Below, one piece after another: positions 47,587 to 56,970 of a stretch of DNA of 64,000 nucleotides. A model generated the notes under the pieces. The model made no database searches and was not told the DNA's origin. It saw only the letters and a program-made list of their open reading frames with translations. Within the stretch, counting starts at the first letter, position 1. Every line of letters begins with the position of its first letter. The stretch lies in assembly GCA_026984775.1 (NCBI GenBank), contig JALSRM010000029.1, positions 1 to 64,000 of the forward strand, written 5' to 3'. A program made the position numbers and the translations under genes. The stretch comes from Gammaproteobacteria bacterium (GTDB taxonomy: Bacteria > Pseudomonadota > Gammaproteobacteria > CAJXQU01).

Positions 47587-47716
47587 TGATGAGATTCCTC
47601 ACAGGTTAAAGATTTGAAATCAAGTCATAAATACTAATTCAGTGACATGAAAACCCAGTGAAAAATATTGTTATCGAAGCATTTGTTCACGTTCAGATCT
47701 TCATAGTATCAGATGA

Positions 47717-47738
47717 TTTGTCGTCAATTAACGACAAA
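47717..47738. other. Strong hairpin between tRNA-Pro and glmS
   Basis: TTTGTCGT and ACGACAAA form a perfect 8-bp stem with a 6-base loop. No T-run follows on the minus strand. It lies 130 bases upstream of the glmS start and 90 bases after tRNA-Pro, so it could stop tRNA read-through or sit in a long glmS leader. Confidence 0.4.
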
Positions 47739-47828
47739 CCTTTATTGGAAAGAAGCGTGTTCCAGAAAAGTAAAGAGAGAAACTCCCTTCTGCGTATGAT
47801 GGATTGAAAAGAGATACAGGCTAAAAAC

Positions 47829-47905
<77 letters not shown>

Positions 47906-47957
47906 ATAAACTGTCGTGGATTTTGATATCAGACGGAAACCAATCCGAACGAACGTC

Positions 47958-48314
47958 TCAGCGTTTCAGAATATCCAGAACCTCTTCAAGCTCACCACGT
48001 AGCTGGCGAACGATCTGCTGACTCATCTCAGAATCAGCCTTACTCTCCTCACCGGAGAGCCGTTGTCTAGCACCACCAATGGTAAAACCATGTTCATAAA
48101 GAAGACTTCTTATCTGACGGATCAGAATTACATCCTGCCTTTGGTAATAACGCCGATTACCGCGCCGTTTGATAGGACTCAACTGTGGGAATTCCTGTTC
48201 CCAGTACCTCAAAACATGCGGCTTTACTGCACAAAGTTCACTGACTTCCCCGATCGTAAAATACCTTTTACCCGGTATGACGGGAAGTTCATTATTATTC
48301 GTTGCTTCCAGCAT
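47958..48314 (-). CDS. MerR-family regulator next to ihfA
   Basis: This 118-residue protein has an N-terminal winged-helix MerR domain ([46 protein letters not shown]) and a short helical C-terminus without metal-binding cysteines. It is the small MerR-like protein regularly found after ihfA in gammaproteobacteria; target genes are unknown. It overlaps the ihfA 3' end by 20 bases. Confidence 0.92.
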   Translation of the reverse strand: MLEATNNNELPVIPGKRYFTIGEVSELCAVKPHVLRYWEQEFPQLSPIKRRGNRRYYQRQDVILIRQIRSLLYEHGFTIGGARQRLSGEESKADSEMSQQIVRQLRGELEEVLDILKR

Positions 48315-48594
48315 ATGCTTCCACCCTGGTTTTCAGTTTTTGCCCGGGCTTGAATGTGACAACACGGCGTGCACTGATCGGGATTTCCTCACCGGTTTTA
48401 GGATTTCTTCCTGGTCGCTGGTTTTTGTCACGAAGATCGAAATTGCCAAAACCGGATAACTTGACCTGCTCTCCTGAACTCAATGCCGCACGAATTTCTG
48501 CAAAGAACATCTCGACGAGTTCCTTTGCCTCCCGTTTATTGAGCCCAAGCTCCTCGAACAGCATTTCTGCCATATCTGCTTTGGTTAGTGCCAT
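48295..48594 (-). CDS. ihfA: Integration host factor alpha subunit
   Basis: The 99-residue HU/IHF-fold DNA-bending protein contains the beta-arm sequence [27 protein letters not shown] with the intercalating proline region. It pairs with IhfB. IHF commonly supports sigma-54 promoters, which is relevant to the NtrC-type regulator nearby. Position after pheT is conserved in gammaproteobacteria. Confidence 0.97.
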   Translation of the reverse strand: MALTKADMAEMLFEELGLNKREAKELVEMFFAEIRAALSSGEQVKLSGFGNFDLRDKNQRPGRNPKTGEEIPISARRVVTFKPGQKLKTRVEAYAGSNE

Positions 48595-48657
48595 AGTTTG
48601 AATCGTGACCTCGATAGACTTCTGAAAACCAGCTCAGTGCAATTCGTTGCGTTGCCC

Positions 48658-51033
48658 CTACCTGAGCGTTGCCCCTAAACCCTTTTCTAGTTTTTTTAGT
48701 ATCGCATTGACTGATTCATCAATTTGATGATCTACTAGAGTGCTCGAAGTTCCCTGAAAGATCAAGCCTAATGCCACACTTTTTTTCATCGAATCAATAC
48801 CTTCGCCCTGATAAACATCAAACAACTGCAAGTTTGTGAGAGTCTCTGGAGCATTTTCCCTAATACTGGAAACAATTTGTGCTATTTCAACATCTTTATC
48901 CACCAACAGGCTAATATCACGACGTACCAGTGGAAATTTTGAGATTGGCTCGAATTCTGGAACCCTACCATTCAGAACTTCATTGAGATCCAGCTGGAAA
49001 AATCCTATATCCTGGTCAAGATCCAGTTTCTTCAAAATAGTAGGGCTGACCATGCCCAGATAACCTATCTCCTTGCCCTGTCTGAGGATTACGGCAGATT
49101 GTCCTGGATGTAGCGCAGCATGCTGTACCTTGCTGAAAGTATACTCCTCGGGAGTACCCGAAAGGGACAATAGGGCCTCGACATCATTCTTGAGATCGAA
49201 GAAATCGGCAGGCGAGCCCTTAACTCCCCATTGTTCGGGCAAAACATGGCCTGTTACAATTCCTCCGAAGACGTTTTGTTGCTCTATTCCCTTGTTATCC
49301 ATGTAAAATATCAAACCAGTTTCGAACAACCTGATGCGATTGTGTTGACGATTGAGATTATAGATCAATGCTTGAAGAAGGCCTGGCAATAAAGAAGTAC
49401 GCATCACGGCCATATCACTGGAAATCGGGTTCGCCAAAGGAACTGCGTCGAGATCTGGCATCAAGGCATACTGGTTCTCTTGTTCAACGAAACTGTAGGT
49501 GATCGCCTCCTGATACCCTCTCGCAATCAGGACGGAACGTAAACGTTGTAACTCGATCTCTGCTTCTGGTTGTGACTTAATCGACATAGAAATCACGGGC
49601 TTGCTCGCAGGCAGTCTGTCATACCCCATCACTCTGGCAATTTCTTCGATCAAATCAGCCTCGATTTCGATATCGAAACGGTGAGAAGGAGCGGTGACAC
49701 GCCATCCACTCGCATGTGAATCAACATGCATTCCCAATCGGGAGAGGTAATTTTCAATATCCTGATCATCGAACTGGGCTCCCAGAAGACGCGAGATACG
49801 CTCCTTTCGAAGCACAATTTCTGATCTTTCAGGTAAATTACCAGCAGATTCCATCAAACTGACCGGTCCCGCCTGTCCGCCACAGATATTGAGGATCAAT
49901 GCGCTCGCTCTTTCAGTTGCCCTTTCCTGCAGATCGAAATCGACACCCCGTTCAAAACGATGAGACGAATCAGTCTGAGCCTTATACCTTCGTGCCTTAC
50001 CAGCCAATGCCCGTGGGGTGAAGAAAGCACTCTCAAGGAAGATATTTACCGTCTCTTCAGACACGGCTGATTCTGAACCACCCATGATCCCGGCAAGAGC
50101 AAGTGCTTGGTTGTGATCCGCGATCACCAGTGTATCTGGCTTCATGATAATCTCCTGCCCATCTAACAGTGAGAGTTTCTCTCCATCATTCGCATGACGA
50201 ACAATGATCCCACCTTCCAATTTATCTAAATCGAAGGCATGCATGGGCTGGCCCAGTTCCAGCATCACGAAATTAGTGATATCGACAATGGGATGGATAG
50301 GTCGTAACCCACTTCTGCGTAATGTTTCCTTTATCCAGATAGGTGTTTCAGCGTTCGGGTTGATCCCGGTAATGACACGACCTACATAACGAGGACAGGC
50401 CTCAGTCGCCTTGATTTGAACCAAAAGTGTCCTGTCCGTCCCCACATCCACTTTTGCAATTTCAGGCTCCTGAACATCCGTGTTGCACAAGACGCCCACA
50501 TCCCGTGCAATCCCGCGAATACTGAAACAGTCACCCCGGTTTGGGGTTAGATCGACCTCGATTACTGTATCATCAAGCCCCAGATAGTCACGCAAATCCT
50601 GCCCCACTGGAGCATCTGCAGGCAGTTCAATAATTCCTTCTGCCTTGTCCTCAAGCCCCAGCTCAGCAGCAGAAGCCAGCATTCCGAAGGAAGGAACACC
50701 CCGCAATTTCGCCTTTTTGATCTTCATCCCTCCAGGGAGCACGGCACCTACTGTCGCCAGAGCCGTCACCAAACCGGTACGGGCATTAGCAGCTCCGCAG
50801 ACAATATCAATATTTTCTTCTCCACCCCTATTGACTTTGCAGACCTGAAGCCTGTCGGCATCGGGATGAGGTTCGGCTGAAATGATCCTAGCTACAACCA
50901 CACCAGAAAATTCGGGGGCCGCAGGTGCAACACTGTCCACTTCCAGTCCGCCCATGGTCAGCATATCGGTCAGTTCATCCGTTGTTAGCGGGGGATTAAC
51001 CCATTTCCTTAACCATTTTTCACTGAATTTCAT
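48658..51033 (-). CDS. pheT: Phenylalanine-tRNA ligase beta subunit
   Basis: The 791-residue subunit has an N-terminal EMAP-like tRNA-binding domain (about 40-150), the B3/B4 editing domain, B5, and a C-terminal anticodon-binding domain (about 700-791, FPLVRRDISLLVDKDV). Length matches E. coli PheT (795). It pairs with PheS as an alpha2-beta2 enzyme. It starts four bases after the pheS stop. Confidence 0.98.
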   Translation of the reverse strand: MKFSEKWLRKWVNPPLTTDELTDMLTMGGLEVDSVAPAAPEFSGVVVARIISAEPHPDADRLQVCKVNRGGEENIDIVCGAANARTGLVTALATVGAVLPGGMKIKKAKLRGVPSFGMLASAAELGLEDKAEGIIELPADAPVGQDLRDYLGLDDTVIEVDLTPNRGDCFSIRGIARDVGVLCNTDVQEPEIAKVDVGTDRTLLVQIKATEACPRYVGRVITGINPNAETPIWIKETLRRSGLRPIHPIVDITNFVMLELGQPMHAFDLDKLEGGIIVRHANDGEKLSLLDGQEIIMKPDTLVIADHNQALALAGIMGGSESAVSEETVNIFLESAFFTPRALAGKARRYKAQTDSSHRFERGVDFDLQERATERASALILNICGGQAGPVSLMESAGNLPERSEIVLRKERISRLLGAQFDDQDIENYLSRLGMHVDSHASGWRVTAPSHRFDIEIEADLIEEIARVMGYDRLPASKPVISMSIKSQPEAEIELQRLRSVLIARGYQEAITYSFVEQENQYALMPDLDAVPLANPISSDMAVMRTSLLPGLLQALIYNLNRQHNRIRLFETGLIFYMDNKGIEQQNVFGGIVTGHVLPEQWGVKGSPADFFDLKNDVEALLSLSGTPEEYTFSKVQHAALHPGQSAVILRQGKEIGYLGMVSPTILKKLDLDQDIGFFQLDLNEVLNGRVPEFEPISKFPLVRRDISLLVDKDVEIAQIVSSIRENAPETLTNLQLFDVYQGEGIDSMKKSVALGLIFQGTSSTLVDHQIDESVNAILKKLEKGLGATLR

Positions 51034-51037
51034 AGGC

Positions 51038-52078
<1,041 letters not shown>

Positions 52079-52085
52079 TTAAACA

Positions 52086-52113
52086 AAATGGGGAAAGGTA
52101 GATGCCTTTCCCC
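52086..52113 (-). terminator. Terminator or attenuator between rplT and pheS
   Basis: GGGGAAAGG pairs perfectly with CCTTTCCCC (9 bp, loop of 6), followed on the minus strand by ATTTTGTTT. A second smaller hairpin (GTGCC/GGCAC) lies just before it. Position matches the pheST attenuator of enterics, but no Phe-rich leader peptide is evident, so a simple partial terminator is as likely. Confidence 0.7.
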
Positions 52114-52154
52114 AAGGGTAACAATCCCAACTGTGCCCATAAGGCACGGAATGA

Positions 52155-52514
52155 TCAGGCTGCGAGTGCTTTTTTAGCCTGCTCGGCAAGTTGGCTAAAA
52201 GCTGCCGCATCATTGACTGCCAGCTCAGCCAGCACTTTTCGATCAACATCGATGGATGCCTTGGACAGACCATTCATGAAACGGCTGTAAGATAATCCAT
52301 TTTGTCGTGCTGCTGCATTGATACGGGCAATCCATAAAGCACGAAACTGACGTTTGCGCTGACGGCGATCGCGATAGGCATATTGGCCGGCCTTGGTGAC
52401 AGCCTGTACTGCAACACGATAGACGTTTTTACGGCGGCCCCTATATCCTTTCGCTTGGGAGATGACCTTTTTATGTTTGGCGTGTGCGGTGACGCCTCTC
52501 TTTACTCTTGGCAT
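52155..52514 (-). CDS. rplT: 50S ribosomal protein L20
   Basis: The 119-residue basic protein has the canonical start [17 protein letters not shown] and [22 protein letters not shown]20 is an early assembly protein that binds 23S rRNA and in E. coli represses its own operon. It follows rpmI by 38 bases. Confidence 0.98.
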   Translation of the reverse strand: MPRVKRGVTAHAKHKKVISQAKGYRGRRKNVYRVAVQAVTKAGQYAYRDRRQRKRQFRALWIARINAAARQNGLSYSRFMNGLSKASIDVDRKVLAELAVNDAAAFSQLAEQAKKALAA

Positions 52515-52552
52515 GACTTAATTCCTCTGTGTTCTGATCGGTCATGAAATTC

Positions 52553-52750
52553 TTATGAATAAGGCAACAATTTGTCGACAAGCTTTTGATCAGGCAACTG
52601 CAAGACAATGTTTTTACGCAGATGTCTTTTCCTTTTCGGGCTCTTTTTTGTCAGGATATGACTGGTAAAGGACTGACGATGCTTGATCTTGCCAGACGCC
52701 GTACGCTTGAAACGTTTCGCTGCACCACGGTTGGTTCTGATTTTAGGCAT
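52553..52750 (-). CDS. rpmI: 50S ribosomal protein L35
   Basis: The 65-residue basic protein starts [17 protein letters not shown] and ends with LPYS, typical of L35. It lies between infC and rplT, the universal arrangement, 20 bases after infC. Confidence 0.98.
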   Translation of the reverse strand: MPKIRTNRGAAKRFKRTASGKIKHRQSFTSHILTKKSPKRKRHLRKNIVLQLPDQKLVDKLLPYS

Positions 52751-52770
52751 TTCTCATAATCTCCAAAGTC

Positions 52771-53289
52771 TTAATTCTTTCTTGGGGCGATAACCATCAC
52801 CATTTGCCGACCTTCTGTCTTGGGATATTGTTCAACCGTACCCAAATCAGAGAGATCCTCTTCAATTCTTTTCAACACATCCAGGCCAATTTCCTGATGA
52901 GCCATTTCGCGTCCCCGGAAGCGCATGGTTACCTTGACCTTATCTCCATTCTCAAGGAAATTTCGTAGTTTCCGCAGTTTGATATTGTAGTCACCAACAT
53001 CTGTACCAGGGCGGAACTTGATCTCCTTGATTTGTATCTGCTTCTGTTTCTTCTTGGCAGCATTACGTTTTTTATTGAGCTCAAATTTATACTTGCCAAA
53101 GTCCATAATGCGGCAAACTGGCGGTTCCGCATTGGGGACAATCTCGACCAGATCCTGACGTTTTTCAGCAGCGATCTCCTTGGCCTGTTCCAGTGTAACG
53201 ATACCTATCTGTTCTCCATCCGGGCCGATTAAGCGAACCTCTGGTGCGGTAATCGCATCGTTTACACGATTCTTCTTGTCAGCAGCGAT
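52771..53289 (-). CDS. infC: Translation initiation factor IF-3 with AUC start codon
   Basis: Counting from ATC 53289 the protein has 172 residues and both IF-3 domains: the N-terminal domain ([21 protein letters not shown]) and the C-terminal domain ([33 protein letters not shown]). The first in-frame ATG, at 53106, would remove most of the N-domain. ATC lies 8 bases after GGAGG and 3 bases after the thrS stop, with no ATG, GTG or TTG between. IF-3 rejects non-AUG starts, so a rare start gives self-repression, as known for the AUU start of E. coli infC. Confidence 0.93.
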   Translation of the reverse strand: MAADKKNRVNDAITAPEVRLIGPDGEQIGIVTLEQAKEIAAEKRQDLVEIVPNAEPPVCRIMDFGKYKFELNKKRNAAKKKQKQIQIKEIKFRPGTDVGDYNIKLRKLRNFLENGDKVKVTMRFRGREMAHQEIGLDVLKRIEEDLSDLGTVEQYPKTEGRQMVMVIAPRKN

Positions 53290-53292
53290 ATT

Positions 53293-55218
53293 TCATTCCT
53301 CCGAAACAACGCGACCGTGCGTCGCAATATCCCTCTGGAGCAACTCACTGAACTCCTCGAGGGTCATCACTCCGAGATCTCTACCTTCCCGGGTACGCAC
53401 GGCCACAGTTTTATTTTCAACTTCCCTATCGCCAGTTACCAGCATATAGGGAACACGTTGTAATGTGTGCTCGCGGATTTTAAGCCCGATCTTCTCATTT
53501 CTCAAGTCCGAAATGATACGAAATCCCTGTTTCTTCAAGGTTTCTGTTACATTTGAGGCATATTCGGCCTGAGAATCGGTGATATTGATCACGACCACTT
53601 GTACTGGAGCCAACCATGTTGGAAAAGCACCCGCGTGTTCTTCGATAAGAATACCGATGAATCTTTCCAGCGATCCAAGAATTGCCCGATGAAGCATTAC
53701 GGGCGTCTGACGACTGCCATCCTCGGCCACATATTCGGCACCGAGACGACCCGGCATGGAAAAATCCACCTGGATTGTGCCGCATTGCCAAACTCGTCCT
53801 ATACAATCTTTCAAAGAAAATTCGATCTTCGGCCCATAGAATGCACCTTCCCCAGGTTGTAACTGCCAATCGAGGTTTTTATCGTTAAGCGCCTGTTCCA
53901 GTGCCTTTTCCGCCTTGTCCCAGACTTCATCGCTGCCCACTCGCTGCTCTGGGCGAGTCGAAAGCTTGATGATGATGTCCTTAAAACCGAAATCTTCGTA
54001 CACCTCATAGAGCAGGTCGATAAAACCCGATACTTCTGATTGGATCTGATCTTCCGTACAGAAAATATGAGCATCATCCTGAACGAAATTCCGCAACCGC
54101 ATCAGACCATGCAATGTGCCAGAAGCTTCGTTACGGTGGCAAGATCCAAATTCGGCCATCCGCAAAGGTAGATCACGATAACTTTTGATACCCTGGTTGT
54201 AGATTTGCACATGGCAGGGACAGTTCATGGGCTTGACCGCATAATCCCGGTTTTCAGAGTGGGTGGTAAACATGTCATCCCGGAACTTGTCCCAATGACC
54301 AGACTTCTCCCACAGGCTGCGATCAACCAACTCAGGTGTATGAACCTCTTCATAACCATGTATCCGAATCTTGTCTCGAATATAATTTTCCACCTGTTTG
54401 AAGATGATCCAACCCTTGTCATGCCAGAAAATCATACCGGGAGCCTCGGGTTGAATATGAAACAGATCCAGCTGTTTCGCGAGCTTGCGATGATCACGTT
54501 TCTCCGCTTCTTCCAAACGATGCAGATAGGCTTTCAGATCTTTCTTGTCGGCCCATGCGGTACCATAGATCCGCTGGAGCATTTCATTGTTTGAGTCTCC
54601 CCGCCAATAAGCACCTGCCAGTTTGGTCAGCTTGAAAGCCTTGATCTTGCCGGTACTCGGTACATGCGGCCCGCGGCACAGGTCGATGAAATCACCCTGC
54701 CGATAGAGAGACAACTCCTCCCCTTCTGGAATGGACTCAATGATCTCGGCCTTGTATTCCTCACCCAAATCACGGAAAAGTTTTATGGCTTCCTCCCTAC
54801 CCATCACCGTTCGTTCTACAGGAATATCTTGCTTGACGAGTGCTTTCATTTTCTTTTCAATCGCCTCGAGATCCTCCGGGGTGAATGAACGTTCATAGGC
54901 AATGTCATAATAAAAGCCATCCTCAATAACAGGGCCTATGGTGATCTGAGCCTCAGGAAACAACTCTTTGACTGCCTGCGCCAGTAGATGCGCGGCACTG
55001 TGACGGATGATCTCCAGCCCCTCCTCATCCTTGGGCGTGATGATCGCAACTTCTGCATCATCGTCGATCAAAAAAGAAGCATCCACCAGCTTGTCATTGA
55101 CCTTGCCAGCCAAGGTTGCCCGTGCCAATCCCTCGCCGATGGATAAAGCAATTTCATGAACAGTGACAGGGTGATCAAATTGACGTTGGCTACCGTCTGG
55201 AAGTGTGATTACTGGCAT
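53293..55218 (-). CDS. thrS: Threonine-tRNA ligase
   Basis: The 641-residue enzyme has a TGS domain (1-60), the tRNA-SAD editing domain with [19 protein letters not shown], a class II catalytic core with the zinc ligands in [10 protein letters not shown], and a C-terminal anticodon-binding domain ([12 protein letters not shown]). Length matches E. coli ThrS (642). GGAG lies seven bases before ATG 55218. It heads the thrS-infC-rpmI-rplT operon. Confidence 0.98.
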   Translation of the reverse strand: MPVITLPDGSQRQFDHPVTVHEIALSIGEGLARATLAGKVNDKLVDASFLIDDDAEVAIITPKDEEGLEIIRHSAAHLLAQAVKELFPEAQITIGPVIEDGFYYDIAYERSFTPEDLEAIEKKMKALVKQDIPVERTVMGREEAIKLFRDLGEEYKAEIIESIPEGEELSLYRQGDFIDLCRGPHVPSTGKIKAFKLTKLAGAYWRGDSNNEMLQRIYGTAWADKKDLKAYLHRLEEAEKRDHRKLAKQLDLFHIQPEAPGMIFWHDKGWIIFKQVENYIRDKIRIHGYEEVHTPELVDRSLWEKSGHWDKFRDDMFTTHSENRDYAVKPMNCPCHVQIYNQGIKSYRDLPLRMAEFGSCHRNEASGTLHGLMRLRNFVQDDAHIFCTEDQIQSEVSGFIDLLYEVYEDFGFKDIIIKLSTRPEQRVGSDEVWDKAEKALEQALNDKNLDWQLQPGEGAFYGPKIEFSLKDCIGRVWQCGTIQVDFSMPGRLGAEYVAEDGSRQTPVMLHRAILGSLERFIGILIEEHAGAFPTWLAPVQVVVINITDSQAEYASNVTETLKKQGFRIISDLRNEKIGLKIREHTLQRVPYMLVTGDREVENKTVAVRTREGRDLGVMTLEEFSELLQRDIATHGRVVSEE

Positions 55219-55264
55219 ATTCTGTCTCCATCGTGATCCATACGAGAGATCATCTTCAGGTTAT

Positions 55265-55296
55265 AAAAAAAGCACCGCAAAACACGGTGCTTTTAT
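55265..55296 (-). terminator. Terminator between tRNA-Val and thrS
   Basis: A GCACCG/CGGTGC stem with a 7-base loop is extended by A-T pairs on both sides and flanked by T-runs in both directions. On the minus strand it follows the tRNA-Val 3' end by a few bases and would end the tRNA transcript. Confidence 0.8.
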
Positions 55297-55302
55297 AAAA
55301 AA

Positions 55303-55379
55303 TGGTAGGCACGAGTGGATTCGAACCACCGACCCCCACCATGTCAAGGTGGTGCTCTAACCAGCTGAGCTACGCGCCT
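55303..55379 (-). tRNA. tRNA-Val (anticodon GAC)
   Basis: The 77 bases include an encoded CCA. Acceptor AGGCGCG and CGTGCCT pair with one mismatch or wobble, D-arm and T-arm (GGTTCGAATCC) are canonical, and the anticodon loop TTGACAT gives GAC, reading GUC and GUU. Confidence 0.95.
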
Positions 55380-55625
55380 GAAATTCAAGAGTTGGACATT
55401 GTACAGAGCGGCCAGTCACTGTCAAGAGGATCATAACCTGTTGTATTCAATGGCGTTTAGTCCGTTGGATACACCTCTGCTGGAGAATTTATATAGTATA
55501 CAGTCAAATCAATATCAACAGAACTTGGTTGTTCACCTCAAAACCAGCCCGGAGACCAAGGCTAGTTTACATGGCCTGAATTTCGTCTTTTCGAATGCTG
55601 TATCAAGGTAACTTTGCAAGTGTTT

Positions 55626-56804
55626 CTAGAAGACATCCCCTGGCACACAAATCCACCCTTCCATCAGAACCCGTGCACTGCGGCTCATTACTACTTTATT
55701 GACTGTCCATTCACTTTTGTTTTGCTCAACCTCGGCCCCAACTTTCATTGTTCCAGAAGGATGTCCAAAAATAACTGTGTTCCGTTCACCACCACCAGCT
55801 GCGAGATTTATCAATGTACCGGGAATGGCCGCTGCAGTTCCAATGGCAACTGCAGCAGTACCCATCATGGCATGATGTAGTTCGCCCATGGACAACGCCC
55901 TCACATTCAAATCGATATCTGCCGCCTTGATCCGTTTTCCACTAGAAGAAGTATAATCTTCTGGCTTGGAAACAAAGGCGATTTTTGGGGTGTGTTGCCA
56001 TGTGGCCACCTCTTCAATGTTTTCGATCAAACCCATATGTAATGCACCATAGGCACGGATGGTTTCGAACATAGTCAGTGCTTTTGGATCATTGTTGACC
56101 GCTTCCTGTAATTCAGTCCCTGTGTAGTTGATATCTTCAGCGTTCAAAAACACTGTCGGGATACCGGCATTGATCATGGTGACATCAAGGGTTCCCATAC
56201 CAGGAACTTCCAGTTTATCGACGAGATTACCTGTTGGAAACAAGGCGTTGGAGTCAGCAACCGGGTTTATGAATTCAATCCGGATTTCTGCCGCAGGAAA
56301 TGCGACACCATCCAATTCAAAGTCACCCGTTTCTAGTACTTCACCGTTAAGGATCGGGACATGGGCAATAATGGTTTGTTCGATATTAGCCTGCCAAATA
56401 CGTACCTCGGCTATACCATTTTCCGGAATACGATCCACGTCCACAAGACCTTTACTAATGGCAAATGATCCAACAGCAGCTGTCAGGTTACCACAATTAC
56501 CACTCCAGTCGACAAAGGCATTGTTGACAGACACCTGCCCAAAAAGATATTCAACATCATGCCCAGCCCGGTTACTTTTGGACAGAATAACTGTTTTGCT
56601 GGTACTGGAATTGCCTCCACCCATACCATCGATCTGATTGCCGTAAGGATCAGGGCTCCCGATAACCCGTTGCATCAGAGTATCACGAGCCACACCTGAA
56701 ACTTGCGCAGGTCCCGGCAAATCTTTCAAACTGAAAAATACACCCTTGCTCGTGCCACCACGCATATATGTGGCCGGGATTTTGATCTGGGGTACGTTTG
56801 TCAT
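55626..56804 (-). CDS. PrpF-family aconitate isomerase-like protein
   Basis: The 392-residue protein has the diaminopimelate-epimerase-like double fold of the PrpF family: YMRGGTSKGVFFSLKDLP at the start, DGMGGGNSSTSKTVIL, and SGNCGNLTAAVGSFAI with the conserved Cys. PrpF isomerises 2-methylaconitate in the methylcitrate route; relatives act on aconitate or 4-oxalomesaconate. No prpB, prpC or acnD lies nearby, so the substrate is open. It appears monocistronic, with 165 bases to the upstream operon. Confidence 0.86.
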   Translation of the reverse strand: MTNVPQIKIPATYMRGGTSKGVFFSLKDLPGPAQVSGVARDTLMQRVIGSPDPYGNQIDGMGGGNSSTSKTVILSKSNRAGHDVEYLFGQVSVNNAFVDWSGNCGNLTAAVGSFAISKGLVDVDRIPENGIAEVRIWQANIEQTIIAHVPILNGEVLETGDFELDGVAFPAAEIRIEFINPVADSNALFPTGNLVDKLEVPGMGTLDVTMINAGIPTVFLNAEDINYTGTELQEAVNNDPKALTMFETIRAYGALHMGLIENIEEVATWQHTPKIAFVSKPEDYTSSSGKRIKAADIDLNVRALSMGELHHAMMGTAAVAIGTAAAIPGTLINLAAGGGERNTVIFGHPSGTMKVGAEVEQNKSEWTVNKVVMSRSARVLMEGWICVPGDVF

Positions 56805-56970
56805 ATCAATGCTTCCTGATCAGCTCTATAGGTAATCTCCTATTTTAACGCACGCTAGAATGCTTTGGTTTTTTTATTTATAAATCCAGGGAGAGTTAGG
56901 TAGAAAATTCACACCAGATTTGACGAGAGCTCACAAGAATACATAAATACTTGATCAGCCCATGAGTTTA

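Noticed and set aside
47587-47828. glmS ribozyme upstream of glmS
   Set aside because: That ribozyme is known from Gram-positive lineages and no matching core is visible.
55399-55611. 70-codon plus-strand frame between tRNA-Val and the prpF-like gene
   Set aside because: No ribosome-binding site, no recognisable domain and no neighbours to support it; the 246-base stretch shows nothing else.
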